Part shown: positions 1-10,689 of the stretch, piece by piece | Layout: every line of letters begins with the position of its first letter | Position numbering within the stretch: the stretch's first letter is position 1 | Origin: Pseudoips prasinana | Taxonomy: Eukaryota; Arthropoda; Insecta; Lepidoptera; Nolidae | Length of the DNA stretch: 64,000 bases | Direction: 5' to 3' | NCBI GenBank assembly: GCA_951640165.1 | Contig: OX621255.1 | Span: 8,060,001 to 8,124,000, forward strand | Notes under the pieces: model-generated | Databases searched by the model: none | The model's input: only the letters and a program-made list of their open reading frames with translations | What the model was told of the DNA's origin: nothing | Made by a program: the position numbers and the translations under genes

Positions 1-1
1 C

Positions 2-2014
2 AGACGGTGGAAGCTCCCGGAGGATTTGCGTGAGTTAGTGACTGAGAAGAACGCGGCCATCAGAGCCTTCGACTCCTATAACACCTTGGAAAACCGCACT
101 CGAATGCGTGAACTACAGCGTACTGTACGTGAACGCATGACCGAGAGGCGGGATTCCGGGTGGGATAGGACGTTAGCCGAGATTCAACCCTCGCGGAAGG
201 CCTTTTGGAATCTCTGCAAGCGACTCAAGACAGATACCGACTGGACCATCCCCCCGCTGACGCGTCCGAATCAACGCCCCGCGTTCGATGACGACGAAAA
301 AGCCGAATGCATGGCCGACAATCTAGAGACCCAATGTTCTCCCAGCACCCTACCAGTAGACCCGGAGCACCTCAACGAGGTCGACTCTGAGGTAGAACGT
401 AGGCTCGCCATACCACTCCCTCCGACCCCAACTGCCCCCTCCCGGGAGGATGCAGACGTCGACGACGACGATCCCCTGAGGCCAGTGACCATCGAAGAGG
501 TTAAAACTCTGATCAGGGACCTCCGCCCTCGCAAAGCCCCCGGGTACGACGGAATCACCAATCGCGTTTTCAAGCAACTTCCGTTGCTTCTACTTAGCCT
601 GATGGTCGCGATTTTCAACGCGGCCTTTTCAAACAACATCTTTCCACACCAGTGGAAACAGGCAAACGTGATTGGCATCCCGAAACCCGGAAAACCCAAA
701 TCCGATCCGGCGAACTACCGCCCCATTAGCCTCCTCTGCGCCATGGGGAAACTCTACGAGCGCATCATTCACGCCCGTTTGTCGTCTTACATCCACGCAA
801 ACGATATCCTCCCTGACGAGCAGTTTGGCTTTCGAGCCAGACACTCCAGCGTTCACCAGGTGCATCGCATTGTCGAACACATCCTGGTGAAAGCTGCCCG
901 TCAAAGAGCCCACACAGGAGCACTCTTCTTCGACGTGGCCAAAGCGTTCGATAAGGTCTGGCACAACGGCTTATTATATAAGCTGTTCGAACTCAAAGTG
1001 CCCGACCGTCTCGTGCACATCTTACGAGACTTCCTTACGGACCGAACGTTTAGCTACCGCGTTGAGGGAAATTACTCCTCCCTCAGACCGATACGCGCAG
1101 GAGTTCCCCAAGGCTCAGTCCTTGCCCCGCTCCTGTTTTCGCTGTACACCAGCGACATCCCCAGACCCGATAAGGCTCATCTAGCCCTCTTCGCTGACGA
1201 CACAGCTCTCTACTACTCCAGTAGGAGCACGTCAGTCATCCACCGAGAACTCCAATCCTCAGCCGACGCCCTCGGCGAATGGTTCAGGAAATGGAGGATC
1301 GAAGTCAATCCCACCAAGAGCGCAGCCGTGCTCTTCTCTAGGATAGACCCCGCCCCCACCGCCGATCCCGTCCGAATGTTTGGTGAACCGATCCCCTGGG
1401 AGAAGAAAACCAAATATTTGGGAGTGATCCTCGATCGGAAGTTAAACTTCAAGGACCATCTGAGATACGCTCGTAACCGTGCCTCATTTGCCCTTTATCG
1501 ATTACACGGCCTCCTGAATGCACGCAGTAAAATGTCCCTTGAAAACAAGGTGAGAATTTACAAGACGTGCATTCGACCCATGATGACCTATGCGAGCCCG
1601 GTCTTCGCGCACGCTAAGGATCGATTCATCCACCTCCTCCAGGTAGTCCAGAACAAGTTTATGCGACGAGCCGCGGGCGCACCGTGGTTCGTCCGTAACA
1701 AAAGCCTCCATGCTGATCTCCAATTGCCTACCATCAGGCAATGGATGAAGCAAGCGTCCAAAAGGTACTTTGACTCTGCCACTCACCATCCAAGCAAATT
1801 GGTGGTACAGGCGGTCAAATACACTCCTTCCCGACTCTCACGTAAACACCGTCGTCCGAAGAACGTCATAGACGAATCGGACGACGAGATCACCGTTTAC
1901 TTAAACCAAATCAAATCGATTAGAGACTCTCGCAACACTGCACAACCGATATTTCGTACTCGCCGGATGCGAGTACGACCGCGAACGCGTCGCGACCACC
2001 AGCGTCCTCCATGA
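2..2014 (+). CDS. Jockey-type ORF2 reverse transcriptase (partial, 5' end outside window)
   Basis: The frame encodes the reverse transcriptase and C-terminal region of a LINE ORF2 protein, which copies the element RNA into the genome. Visible RT motifs in order: KAPGYDG near nt 530-555, NYRPISLL near 715-740, FGFR near 825-840, FFDVAKAFDKVW (catalytic Asp codon at 932-934), GVPQGSVLAPLLFSLY near 1100-1145, and FADD (catalytic Asp codons at 1196-1201). These are followed by the thumb motif KYLGVILD and the Jockey-typical C-terminus APWFVRN..LHADLQLPTI. The frame is open upstream of the first possible start (the TTG at 26), reading RRWKLPEDLRELV in phase from base 2, so no start is proposed and the gene is partial. 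About 670 codons without a stop. Jockey clade is a confident call from motif spacing and the C-terminus. A different Jockey-superfamily clade is the main alternative. Confidence 0.93.
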   Translation, partial: RRWKLPEDLRELVTEKNAAIRAFDSYNTLENRTRMRELQRTVRERMTERRDSGWDRTLAEIQPSRKAFWNLCKRLKTDTDWTIPPLTRPNQRPAFDDDEKAECMADNLETQCSPSTLPVDPEHLNEVDSEVERRLAIPLPPTPTAPSREDADVDDDDPLRPVTIEEVKTLIRDLRPRKAPGYDGITNRVFKQLPLLLLSLMVAIFNAAFSNNIFPHQWKQANVIGIPKPGKPKSDPANYRPISLLCAMGKLYERIIHARLSSYIHANDILPDEQFGFRARHSSVHQVHRIVEHILVKAARQRAHTGALFFDVAKAFDKVWHNGLLYKLFELKVPDRLVHILRDFLTDRTFSYRVEGNYSSLRPIRAGVPQGSVLAPLLFSLYTSDIPRPDKAHLALFADDTALYYSSRSTSVIHRELQSSADALGEWFRKWRIEVNPTKSAAVLFSRIDPAPTADPVRMFGEPIPWEKKTKYLGVILDRKLNFKDHLRYARNRASFALYRLHGLLNARSKMSLENKVRIYKTCIRPMMTYASPVFAHAKDRFIHLLQVVQNKFMRRAAGAPWFVRNKSLHADLQLPTIRQWMKQASKRYFDSATHHPSKLVVQAVKYTPSRLSRKHRRPKNVIDESDDEITVYLNQIKSIRDSRNTAQPIFRTRRMRVRPRTRRDHQRPP

Positions 2015-2298
2015 CCCTTAGTTTGCATATCGTACCGATAAAAAGCCCCCCTGAACGCGGACGGGGGGCCGCGTCATGTCATTAACGTAGAGCGAAAGTT
2101 GCACTAAACTCCCTAAAAACCACGATCTTGCCCTCTCCCCGTCAGTATCCGCCCAGAGCCGAGGTTCGAACCCCACAGGGGGTGCCCTCCGGCGCGGGTA
2201 CTTAGTTTGTAGTCTATATTTGCTAGGCCGGTTAGAGCCCACGCTCACCCCTACTGCCCGGTGAAGCAGTAAAAGCCGTAAGGCTAACTGCACGCGTC

Positions 2299-2303
<5 letters not shown>

Positions 2304-2334
<31 letters not shown>
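2304..2334 (+). repeat. poly(A) tail of the Jockey element
   Basis: A pure run of 31 A immediately follows the 3' untranslated region and marks the 3' end of the retrotransposon insertion. Confidence 0.95.
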
Positions 2335-2339
<5 letters not shown>

Positions 2340-2349
2340 TTATCAGTTC

Positions 2350-2455
2350 GGCTCGCACGGACACGCTTCCTTTGGAACGGTCTCGGGCAGTTGAGCGCTC
2401 TCTGGCTTGCACGGTCGGCATCCGTCACGGAACCGATATCGGGCAGTCATTCTTC
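2350..2455. repeat. imperfect tandem duplication (~53 bp unit)
   Basis: Two adjacent GC-richer units share the frame GGCT(C/T)GCACGG ... GGAAC(G/C)G ... TCGGGCAGT. Period about 53 bp. No coding sense recognised. Confidence 0.55.
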
Positions 2456-2794
2456 ATAACTATTGTTATCAGTGTGTAGATTTTGTTTAAAGTAACGTTG
2501 TGAAAAGAACAATAAATATCCTTTGCACTTACATTGGTTTTGCGAGTGGTTTTATTGGAACAACCCTTATAGTTTGTATTTTTTTTTTTTAATTCAGTAT
2601 ACTCTTCGTTTGTTGTGATTTCCTGCAAGTGAAGATGCACAAGATCTTTTAACCTTGGCAATGTAATTTGTATGCATAGTGTAATCTTTGTTGGAAATGT
2701 TAATAAAATAAAATAAAACCGGCTTAAATAATATAGTTAATGAAAATTAATTAAACTATTAATAAGTATAGTTAATGATTTTTTATACAACCAA
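2456..2794. other. AT-rich stretch, no gene recognised
   Basis: Contains a T11 run and a 78-codon minus-strand frame (2425-2661) that is lysine/asparagine rich and matches nothing I know. I do not support it as a gene. Confidence 0.5.
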
Positions 2795-2892
2795 TTTGGC
2801 AAACAAGCATACGGCTCACCACCAGTAAGTGGTCACCGTAGCCTATGAACGCTTGCAGGACCAGAGGCATCATTACTGCGTTGCCCACCCTT
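2795..2892. repeat. dispersed lepidopteran repeat fragment (CACCGTAGCCTAT type)
   Basis: Resembles a very common lepidopteran repeat with the order GGCAA..CAAGC.TACGGCTCACC, then CACCGTAGCCTAT, then GCGTTGCCCACCCT. A second short fragment is at 18868-18935. Class unknown. Confidence 0.5.
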
Positions 2893-3674
2893 GAGAAATT
2901 TATTAAACTATTAATAAATTGAACTGTTACCAGAATTCTAATAATGTTTATATATTATTTATTTTATATGAAATTATTTTGAAAAGAAAGATGCAGCGCA
3001 TAAAAACTTAGTTATAGTACGTTTTACTGACTTCAAAAATGTTCTACTTAGTTCGAAAATTGTCTTACTACTGTTAGTCGCCGTAATAAAGTCGTTGTAA
3101 AGTCAAAGCGTGTGCGCTGATGTGGCATCGCCTGTACAGTAGTACAACAATATCAGTAATTAAATCTTACCTTTATTTCTCTAGAGACTAGAGAATTGCT
3201 ACTCATCAATTTTAATTAAAACCAATTGAAATGTTACCGTCAAGGAATAAGCAACAAACAGAGACTGTTACCGATTTCAATTTACATCCCTCTGCTCCAT
3301 TTAATTGGATTACTCTGTGTAATCGACTTAATTATAAAGGACACGTATACTCGAATACCTCTGGCAATGTTATGAAATATTACTCTATACGGAAGGTAAA
3401 CATCAGATTCAATACAGTATAATTCAGTTACCACAGTAACCTAACTAACAGATGTGTTATAGAACGTACTATGTTTGTAAACAAATATGGATAAATGTTT
3501 GTTGTAATTGTAATTATCTTTTGTTAAACCTTTGCAGATATAAGACAGCTATTGGATAAAAATGTAGCTTCATACCTTGTATAAATAAATATAATATTAA
3601 ATGTATTGTAACCAGTCAAAATACCTAATATAGTACCTATAAATATACGGTATGGTAAAGAAAATTCAGAAATA
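2893..3674. other. AT-rich unique DNA
   Basis: No recognised repeat or gene. The 63-codon frame at 3231-3422 has no similarity that I recognise and no supporting signals. Confidence 0.5.
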
Positions 3675-3809
3675 CAGACGCCAGCATATCTAGCTATCCC
3701 AATCTGTCCAATTTCCCCAAATTAAAGTGAGCCTTATACTTTTGCGATAAAGTTGAAAATCTTTAAAAGACATTTGACATATTGGGTTAGCTGGATGTGC
3801 CGGCGTCTG
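3675..3809 (+). mobile_element. MITE-F copy 1 (TA-flanked, Tc1/mariner-like)
   Basis: 135-bp element with inverted ends CAGACGCCAGCA / its complement, extended by imperfect inverted repeats through CCAATCTGTC. Flanked by TA on both sides (3673-3674 and 3810-3811), as expected for Tc1/mariner transposition. No coding capacity. Confidence 0.82.
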
Positions 3810-3811
3810 TA

Positions 3812-5448
3812 CCTAAAATATATTGAAACCAGACAAGGGAGAATGATAGATTACTTGCAGTACTTATATTTTTATATTATACTTTCTGCCCAATATAATT
3901 GACACAAAAGTAGAAGCCATATATAAATAATAGACCTACCAATAGACCTACGTGCAATAAAGATATAATAAATAATTAAACTATAAGGATCAAAATACAT
4001 AATATCAAAACGTGTTTAATCCTCCGTCAAAATAAAATATTAATACATATTTATTTCCGTGTTATTTTCGTTAAATGTATTTTTCATCAAAATTAGGAAA
4101 AATAATGCACGAGCCCTACAATTGACAAAATTGTGCATAATTCATTAATTCGTTTACGTAGTAAGAAAGCCCAAAAATCAGGACCTTGCCAGCGTGATAT
4201 TTGAGTTTTTAGTTTTTGCTGAGTACAATCTTAAATAAATATTGCTGTCTTAAATAAATATTGAAAAATAACAAAAAAAAAACAATGATAATGTTAAATA
4301 CCTCTTTGCAATTACTAAGTCATTTATGCTAGGTTTTCTCATATTTCGTATGAAGAATCTTGATCACCAGTGGGCAGCGTATTGCCATTCGCGGGATTCT
4401 CATTCGTGGAATAACGTAGACAATAGACATATCCTCATATCTTAAAATCCCAGTTTCTTAAAGATACACTATCGATAAAATGTTATCGATGTATAAAATA
4501 CACATAAAAGTGCCCCAAGAAGTGTCTCTACTTTTTAGCTATACTAACTACAATCTAAGTTTTTATTAATACAATTGCCGTTATATGTAACAATACGCGT
4601 TAAAATCATATAACATCGTAGTGAATGCGCGTTTAAGACAGGAATAAACCATTATTTTATTTTTACTTTTTATAAAACCTAACAAATGCTATAGCTTAAC
4701 AATTCCGTTATTTTATGTTTGCTATTTTTATACTTCTGATTCTAACAAGGTATATTAATCTCATGAAATGGTCATAATCCCATAAATCTAAAGTAGTACT
4801 AACTTTTGTAACCGTCCGATAAAGAGTAACTCGAACATTACTTGTAAATTTTGGAGGGAGTTCAGAGACATTCAGGGTTCGATGTAACTCTCACGTTTTT
4901 AGGTAAAAAAGTAAATACGATAATTTTGAAATCCCGAATCCCGGGGTATGTCCATGTTGACATATACATTCCATTGCTGATCACACTTAACAAATGCACC
5001 CTGTATCTAGTGGTCTGTCGGTCGGAAGTAGTGTGACCATGCATATTGATGAAGTATGGGAACTTTCAAGTCTCCGAAGTCTTAGCTCAGAGACACTTAG
5101 CTATAATGCCACTCGAGTGGCACTTAGTTAAGTATGTTGATTAATTAACTGAGTTGTAGTTTGATCGTTTATAGATCGAGAACTATTGAAGGACGTATAC
5201 GTAATTTGCTTGGCTTTATCAATTAAGTTTACTGTACTAAGTTGAGGATCTGAAAGTAAGGCGTAGTATTAAACTAGGAGGTGTTTATTAAATCAGTGTT
5301 GTAATAGTCAAGTGTTTTGTCATGTTAGCTGACACAGTATAGTATAGAAGTGAATGATAAATATTTATTCTTTAATTACATTGGCAAACCAATTGATCTG
5401 AACTAAAAAGTGGTTTAACTTAGAAATTTAAATTGTATAAAGAATAAA
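3812..5448. other. AT-rich unique DNA, no gene recognised
   Basis: Long A/T-rich stretch. Overlapping short frames on both strands at 4851-5044 are mutual shadows without recognisable domains. A small palindrome GCCACTCGAGTGGC lies near 5107. Confidence 0.5.
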
Positions 5449-5692
5449 TAATAATAATATCCAGGGACATAATTCACACACGACCATCTGATTCCAAATT
5501 AACTAGAGCTATGGAAATCAGACAGCTGATAAACTACACTACTCTTTCTTTTGTAAATACATACTTACATAGATTATTACACCCAGACACAGGACAAACA
5601 TGACATATTCATGCACACACAAATATCTGTCCTGGGTAGAAATTGAACCCATGACCTGCGGCGTGAAAGGCAAGTATTTACCAGCCACATAA
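5449..5692 (-). mobile_element. SINE-B copy, degraded
   Basis: Minus-strand reading: tRNA-like head with CCTTTCACGCCGCAGGTCATG and a mutated B-box, the core CCTGTGTCTGGGTGTAAT, and a body ending near an (ATT)n tail. Strongly diverged tail (GATTCCAAATTAACTAGAG in place of the usual GATCCCAAACTAAGCAGAG). Confidence 0.75.
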
Positions 5693-6599
5693 TATCATAT
5701 CCGTCAAATAATATTTACAAATAAAAAATATATCGAAAACAAAATAAATTACAGTTTAAGTTAAAGCAACCTTATCTTCAAGGGTTTTATGAAGAGTGTA
5801 CAATGTTTCGATCTTTCTGTACTATTTATTTTGATTTTGAAATAGATAAAGAAAAATATTAAAATATTTTTTTAAAGCAGTCCTAGATAGTATTAGCTAT
5901 TTTTTGAATGAATTGATATCTAGAGTCGTTAAAAGTTTAGGTGTAAAGATTTAAGGTGTAGAAATTAAATTTATTAAGAATATAAGGCAACGCAAATAAT
6001 ACAGTTTATCTCCCCTGGCAAGTTTTCAACTATGATTTTATTCAATGTAAACATAAAAAGAATATAGAAAATAGCAAATTTGTGGTGCATTCATTCTTAT
6101 GGACTGCCCAGCACACAACTGAACTATACTATACACAACTGAAAATTTCACCGTTCTGTTCCTATCCAGAGGTTCATAAATAGGGGGCTGAAAATGCCAA
6201 ACTACCAAAAACTGTTAATATTGTAGAAAACCAATGTTAATCTTTGAACAATAAATTATTAATTATTATTATTATTATATTAGCATTTTTTATATACCTA
6301 TAACTTTATATATCAGCATATAAATACAATATTTCTTTTTCTTTTGTAAAACGGAAGTGAATTTCACAGCCTGAACGTTGCGAACAGTAAAGGATTGAGA
6401 GTAGGAATACGTTTTATATCGTAAGAAGTTTTAGAAAGGATTATGGGCTTTTGTGGTGCTTCTGTAGGTAGGACGGGATCATGGATTGTGTGAGACATTG
6501 GAAAGAAAACATAATATCAGAGTATTACTGCAGATTGTGGGCCACTTGGGTCCTGTGTTATATTTATTAATATGCAATGTTATTTAAATAGTGTGTATA
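5693..6599. other. AT-rich unique DNA
   Basis: No gene or repeat family recognised apart from an (ATT)n run near 6252-6280. Confidence 0.5.
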
Positions 6600-6957
6600 A
6601 TAATAATGTCCTCCCATTCGAATTTCGACCACGGCGGCCAGTCTCAATGGAGATTAGCCAATTGCGCAGGACATATTATAGTGCACAAGTGTGTGCGCAA
6701 CACTTTCAAATCCATCACTCTCATGATCCGATGGGACGCCTAGCGACACGACCCGAAAGCGTTCAGGTATAAAACCTTCGGCTGTACGTGCTCTCCGAAG
6801 CACGGGGGTGTAATACCGCCAACTTCCAGACTTCGGGTTGATACTGAGAAATTTCTTTTTACGGAAAAATCCTAAAAAGGCCCGTCCCGGGATTTGAACC
6901 CAGGACCTTATTACCTGCGGTTGAACACGCTACCGCTAGACCAGCGAGGCAGTCAAT
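6600..6957 (-). mobile_element. SINE-N copy 1
   Basis: On the minus strand the element starts with a tRNA-like head at 6957-6888: TGGTCTAGCGGTAGCGTG (A-box like) and GGTTCAAATCCCGGG (B-box like). The body contains the conserved blocks CCGAAG..GGCGGTATTACACC, TCGTGTCGCTAGGCGTCCC and GAGACTGGCCGCCGTGG. Two other long copies are at 34765-35097 and 22090-22412. Confidence 0.8.
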
Positions 6958-7010
6958 ATATATGTATATATAAAGCAGACAGCAGCATAGTCCAGAAAGT
7001 TATTATTTAC

Positions 7011-8132
7011 ATACATACATACATAGACTCACGCCTGTTTCCCAGAGGGGTAGGCAGAGACAACGGATTTCCATTTGTCACGATCTTTGCATACTTCTTT
7101 TGCCTCGATTACTGTCATTATATTCTTCATACATGCTCGCCGGTTTAGGGTACTTCTGACCTGCCCTTTCTTGAGAACATCTCCAATTTGGTCAGAGAAT
7201 GTTCGACGTGGTCTTCCCCTTCCGGTTGTCCCATTCACCCAGGCCAGGTATACTTCTTTTGTCAATCTTCTTTCATTCATCCTTTCTAAATGGCCAAACC
7301 ATCTCAGCATGCCTTTTTCAATCTTTGTGACTACATCCTCTTTCACACCACAACGCTCTCTTACATCAGTATTTCGAATTCTGTCTCTCAAAGTCACACC
7401 ACACATACTTCTCAGAGCTCTCATTTCCACTGCATTTATTTTACTTTCATTCTTTTTCTGCCATACCCAACTTTCACTTCCATACATTAAAGTTGGCACT
7501 AACACTCCATCGTGCACGGCTAGTCGGGCCTTCTTTGATACTTGCCGGCTACTCATAAAGGCGTGTAGTGCCCCATTCACTCTGTTCCCCGCATTTACTC
7601 TTCTAACAATATCTTTTTCATATTTCCCATCTCTCGTAAACAAAGTTCCCAAATATACAAACTCATTCACCTGTTCGACTTTCTCTCCTCCAATCACAAT
7701 ATCACACGCTGTCGTGTATTCATCCCTCTCAAATACCATTACTTTCGTCTTACCTACATTCATTTTCATCCCTTTCCTTTCAAAGGATTCATACATATTT
7801 GTTACCATCACCTGCAACTCGTCCGCCGATGATGCAAGTAAAACTTGATCATCAGCGTAAAGCAGACATTTGATGAGTAACTCATTCATCCTTACACCGC
7901 ATTCACTTTCTTTCAAATCTTTTAAACAGCTATCCATGAATAGGTTAAACAACCACGGTGACGCTACACATCCCTGTCTAACACCCTTTTGGATGCTAAA
8001 CCACTCGGTGTATGACCCGTTAATCCTCACGCAAGCTCTGGAATCCCTATAAAGAGATTTCAGTGCTTGAACAAGGTTGTCGTTCAACCCATACATGGAC
8101 AGTACCGACCATAGTTCATTCCTCAACACTCT
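7011..8132 (-). mobile_element. RTE-1 non-LTR retrotransposon, 5'-truncated
   Basis: Minus-strand copy with the 3' end of the RT frame, a very short 3' untranslated region and a tail of (ATGT)n at 7011-7024. It is 5' truncated within the RT domain near 8132, where the frame meets a stop. Short tandem tails and short 3' UTRs are typical of RTE elements. A clear target-site duplication was not found. Confidence 0.88.
7029..8129 (-). CDS. RTE-clade reverse transcriptase, C-terminal two thirds
   Basis: 366 codons without interruption, encoding the RT of an RTE-like LINE lacking its endonuclease and the RT fingers because of 5' truncation. Motifs by residue: [17 protein letters not shown] (about 50-66), the catalytic box YADD (91-94), [11 protein letters not shown] (about 123-133), and a thumb-like [13 protein letters not shown], followed by the C-terminal GHLERMNE and [13 protein letters not shown] blocks found in RTE proteins. 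The first codon is GTG just after an in-frame stop, so it marks the truncation rather than a true start. Upstream sequence shows no homologous coding. The frame is undamaged, which argues for a recent insertion, and a second copy at 49792-50203 is nearly identical over the shared part. As a truncated copy it cannot transpose by itself. Confidence 0.88.
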   Translation of the reverse strand: MLRNELWSVLSMYGLNDNLVQALKSLYRDSRACVRINGSYTEWFSIQKGVRQGCVASPWLFNLFMDSCLKDLKESECGVRMNELLIKCLLYADDQVLLASSADELQVMVTNMYESFERKGMKMNVGKTKVMVFERDEYTTACDIVIGGEKVEQVNEFVYLGTLFTRDGKYEKDIVRRVNAGNRVNGALHAFMSSRQVSKKARLAVHDGVLVPTLMYGSESWVWQKKNESKINAVEMRALRSMCGVTLRDRIRNTDVRERCGVKEDVVTKIEKGMLRWFGHLERMNERRLTKEVYLAWVNGTTGRGRPRRTFSDQIGDVLKKGQVRSTLNRRACMKNIMTVIEAKEVCKDRDKWKSVVSAYPSGKQA

Positions 8133-8404
8133 AAATTAATTTATTTTAGTTGTAACAGCAACAGAAATTGCCGCTTGCCGACCGATAGACTAAAAGACGG
8201 ATTGACAGTGGAGGCATATTTTTATTAGTACCAGTCCTCCTTTCCTCTTATCCACCACTGCAACTCCTGTAATCCAGGACCAACAGTGTCCCACAATGAA
8301 ATGACATTGAGCGAGGTTGGTAAATGCTTGCCTTGTACTCCGCAGGATTAATCTTTGTATGATGAGCGCCATTATTTGTCCTGTATCTGGGTGTTATTTA
8401 TCTA
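8133..8404. repeat. degraded SINE fragment and unique sequence
   Basis: 8310-8402 keeps pieces of a SINE-B/O type element on the plus strand: GGTTGGTAAATGCTTGCCTT, a degraded B-box region, GATGAGCGCC and CTGTATCTGGGTGTTATTTA. The rest is unrecognised. Confidence 0.5.
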
Positions 8405-8727
8405 CTAGCTGTGCCCCGCGGTTTCACCCGCCTTTAAACTTTATAAATTATCACAGCTCGTCCCCCGAAGGTGATAGCGTGATAATATGTAGCCTTTATG
8501 CTGACCCGACCTCTTAGTAATATTCATGCAAAATTTGAAGTAAATCCGTGCAGTACTTTTTGAGTTTAGCCCAGACATACATACAGACAAACAGATAAAC
8601 AGACAAAAATTCTAAAAACTATATTTTTGGCTTCGATATCGATTTTAGATCACGCCCCAATTATCCTTTTTTTTATATTCAATGTACAGTTTTGACTTTC
8701 CTACGATTTTATTATAATATGTATAGA
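8405..8727 (-). mobile_element. Helitron-like non-autonomous element (Hel copy 1)
   Basis: Read on the minus strand it starts TCTATACATATTATAATAAA, and ends CGCGG-GTGAAA-CCGCGGGGCACAGCTAG. That is the Helitron arrangement: 5' TC, a short GC hairpin about 10 nt before a 3' CTRR, and no target duplication. Insertion lies between A and T. Related copies are at 22511, 46198 and 46524. Confidence 0.75.
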
Positions 8728-8886
8728 TGTATAGAATAGATAATATGCATGCATTTAGAAACATATAAGTATGTGTGTCACCCGTCTCATTGCGATTATA
8801 GAGTCTGACTAGTTTTGGGATCAGATGGTAATGCGTTAGTTGTCACAAGACTAGACAAACTAGACAAGATTTATTTATTATTATTG

Positions 8887-9156
8887 GAACGAAGTTTAGG
8901 AACGAACTTCCTTATCGCACGTTGTGAAAGGGCTAGACGGAAAAAAATCTTACGAAAAGTTGTCACGACACTTTTTGCAGCTGTGCGGCGTGCGCATGTT
9001 TCTCTGTCTGTCTCTGTCTCTCCCTCTCTTATAGAAAGCAAGCCAGATATTTTCATTTCTATTTCGCATTGAACAGTGTGGTGTCGCGACGATTATTTTT
9101 GTTGAGTGTATACAGGTTTTTTGTAAATAATAAATAATAAGAAATAACTTCGTTCC
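8887..9156. repeat. possible inverted-end repeat (GGAACGAAGTT)
   Basis: An 11-bp perfect inverted repeat GGAACGAAGTT (8887-8897) and AACTTCGTTCC (9146-9156) brackets a segment with a TCTG-type microsatellite (about 9000-9030). It could be a non-autonomous DNA element, but no target duplication was verified. Confidence 0.35.
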
Positions 9157-9577
9157 ATCCGGGAGTCCCTTGACACCTCTCATTTATTTATTTTAATCTA
9201 CTTATGCGCACTATATATGATTTGATTATAACAAGTAAGTCAAATGTGCAAAAAGGGGCAACTTTATTTCGAGTCAGTAATTTTACCCTCTTCCTCTCGG
9301 CCGCCTCAAGTTCACGGTGGCGTAACATTTGAAAATATCTCCGATGTCCAGAGATCACAAAGTTGACGGAACGTCGTAAACCGTAACTCTATAATCTACA
9401 AACTTTCTGGTGACATGACATAGAGTTCAGCTTGGTACAAGTGATGTGAGGAAGCGTATTTTTTTAAAGTTTTTTTCTGCTTCGATAACTATCACAAAAT
9501 TTTAGGAAGGTACAATCAGCGCTCATTTTAAATATGTATATAGATAATTAATTTGATTAATTGTTTTAATAATTAAA
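9157..9577. other. unique DNA, no gene recognised
   Basis: AT-rich sequence without recognised features. Confidence 0.45.
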
Positions 9578-9960
9578 AAAATATTCATATTCATATTCTT
9601 TATTTGCAGTAAAGTTGGTACATTTAATTGGTCTTATAACTAATTACAGGTCCTTATAACTTCAGCCAATTTATTAACATGCAAATATTAACATTACTAT
9701 AAATATATTGTTATTAAATTATCATTCTTACATTATCATTATACAGTATCATTATAACAATAACATTACTTAAAGAAGTTATGCCATAAATTCACTTACG
9801 GAGTAATATGCTTTCTCTGTTAACCATGATTTTAAATTATTTTTAAAGGCATTTAATGGCATTTCTTTTATTACCTCTGGAATTTTATTATAGATCTTGG
9901 AATAGAAAGATCATCTTTTCCATATTTTGCCGGTATTATGATGTCAATTCTGAACATATT
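9578..9960 (-). mobile_element. CR1-like non-LTR 3' end (truncated)
   Basis: Minus-strand LINE tail. The plus strand starts with a (ATTCAT)n-like run then TTTATTTGCA, i.e. the element ends in a short microsatellite. Reading the minus strand gives a C-terminal peptide IYNKIPEVIKEMPLN..K.WLTEKAYYSVSEFMA with stop at 9781-9779. This is the typical C-terminus of CR1/Jockey-superfamily RT proteins. A similar C-terminus occurs at 32544-32640. Confidence 0.7.
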
Positions 9961-10562
9961 GAAGAATTTATATTTAAAAGTAAACATTGAGACGAATCAC
10001 TGCTCTGTCTGACCTTAATTTTTTTTATAGCAACTTATACTTATACTTTATAGCAACGGTATAATATGGAAAACGTTTAGTATTACAGGCGACAAATATA
10101 TGATCAGCGCTATCTCAAAACATACTGGTGCTGTTGTGTTGTAGTACAATATACGTGCAAGAGTCACTTTCAAAGTGAACAAACTTTTTAATTTCTACTT
10201 TTATAGTTTTCAAATAAATTACTGAATACTTTATTGTTAGTAGTTTATAATAGATAGATAGGTAAATAGCGGGAGTGCTATTTTCTTACCAATTATAAAT
10301 TATTTATTGTACACAAACTCTACAGCCAGCCCTATATTTTTATAGACTACAACTAAACTAAAAATATTTAATGAGATATAATATTATTATTTAAACAATA
10401 CCTGCACTAGGAAATTGAATAGTTGTCATATGTCATCAATCATCATCATCATCATATCATTTTAAAAATATGGTATAGAAAGATCAACTTTTCCATATTT
10501 TGCCGATAGTATGAAAATGGTAGTATAGTTTTCAATTCTATGTCATCAATAGAATTGAAAAA
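9961..10562. other. AT-rich DNA with a short duplicate of the CR1-like tail
   Basis: About 10470-10520 repeats AGAAAGATCA.CTTTTCCATA from 9904-9930. A (CAT)n run is at 10438-10453. No gene. Confidence 0.45.
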
Positions 10563-10640
10563 GTTGTCCAGTACGGGAATCAAACCCAAGACAGGAAGTG
10601 CCGAGGCGGCGGCCTTTACCACTGCGCCACACGTGCAGTC
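10563..10640 (-). mobile_element. SINE-C head fragment
   Basis: Minus strand: GACTGCACGTGTGGCGCAG (A-box region) and GGTTTGATTCCCGTACTGGA (B-box region) of the SINE-C tRNA-like head. The body is absent. Confidence 0.65.
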
Positions 10641-10689
10641 AGTTACATACCTCCTTTAAAAATAAAATGTTTACCATTAGCATATAAAT

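Larger units (their letters stand above)
1..2334 (+). mobile_element. Jockey-clade non-LTR retrotransposon, 3' portion
   Basis: The segment holds a long reverse transcriptase frame, a GC-rich 3' untranslated region (2015-2303) and an uninterrupted run of 31 A (2304-2334), which is the normal 3' end of a LINE copied by target-primed reverse transcription. The coding frame is still open at base 2, so the 5' part (expected ORF1 and endonuclease) lies outside the window or is missing. The clean poly(A) and the intact frame suggest a fairly young copy. No target-site duplication can be tested because the 5' flank is not visible. Confidence 0.92.

Noticed and set aside
271..1789. Several frames antisense or out of phase to the Jockey ORF
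   Set aside because: Shadows of GC-rich coding sequence; only the 2-2014 plus frame carries RT motifs.
2425..2661. 78-codon minus-strand frame
   Set aside because: Low complexity in its centre (poly-Lys/Asn from a T run), no start context and no recognised family.
4851..5044. Overlapping 60-61 codon frames on both strands
   Set aside because: Mutual shadows with no recognised domain.
7075..7848. 257-codon plus-strand frame
   Set aside because: Antisense shadow of the RTE reverse transcriptase.
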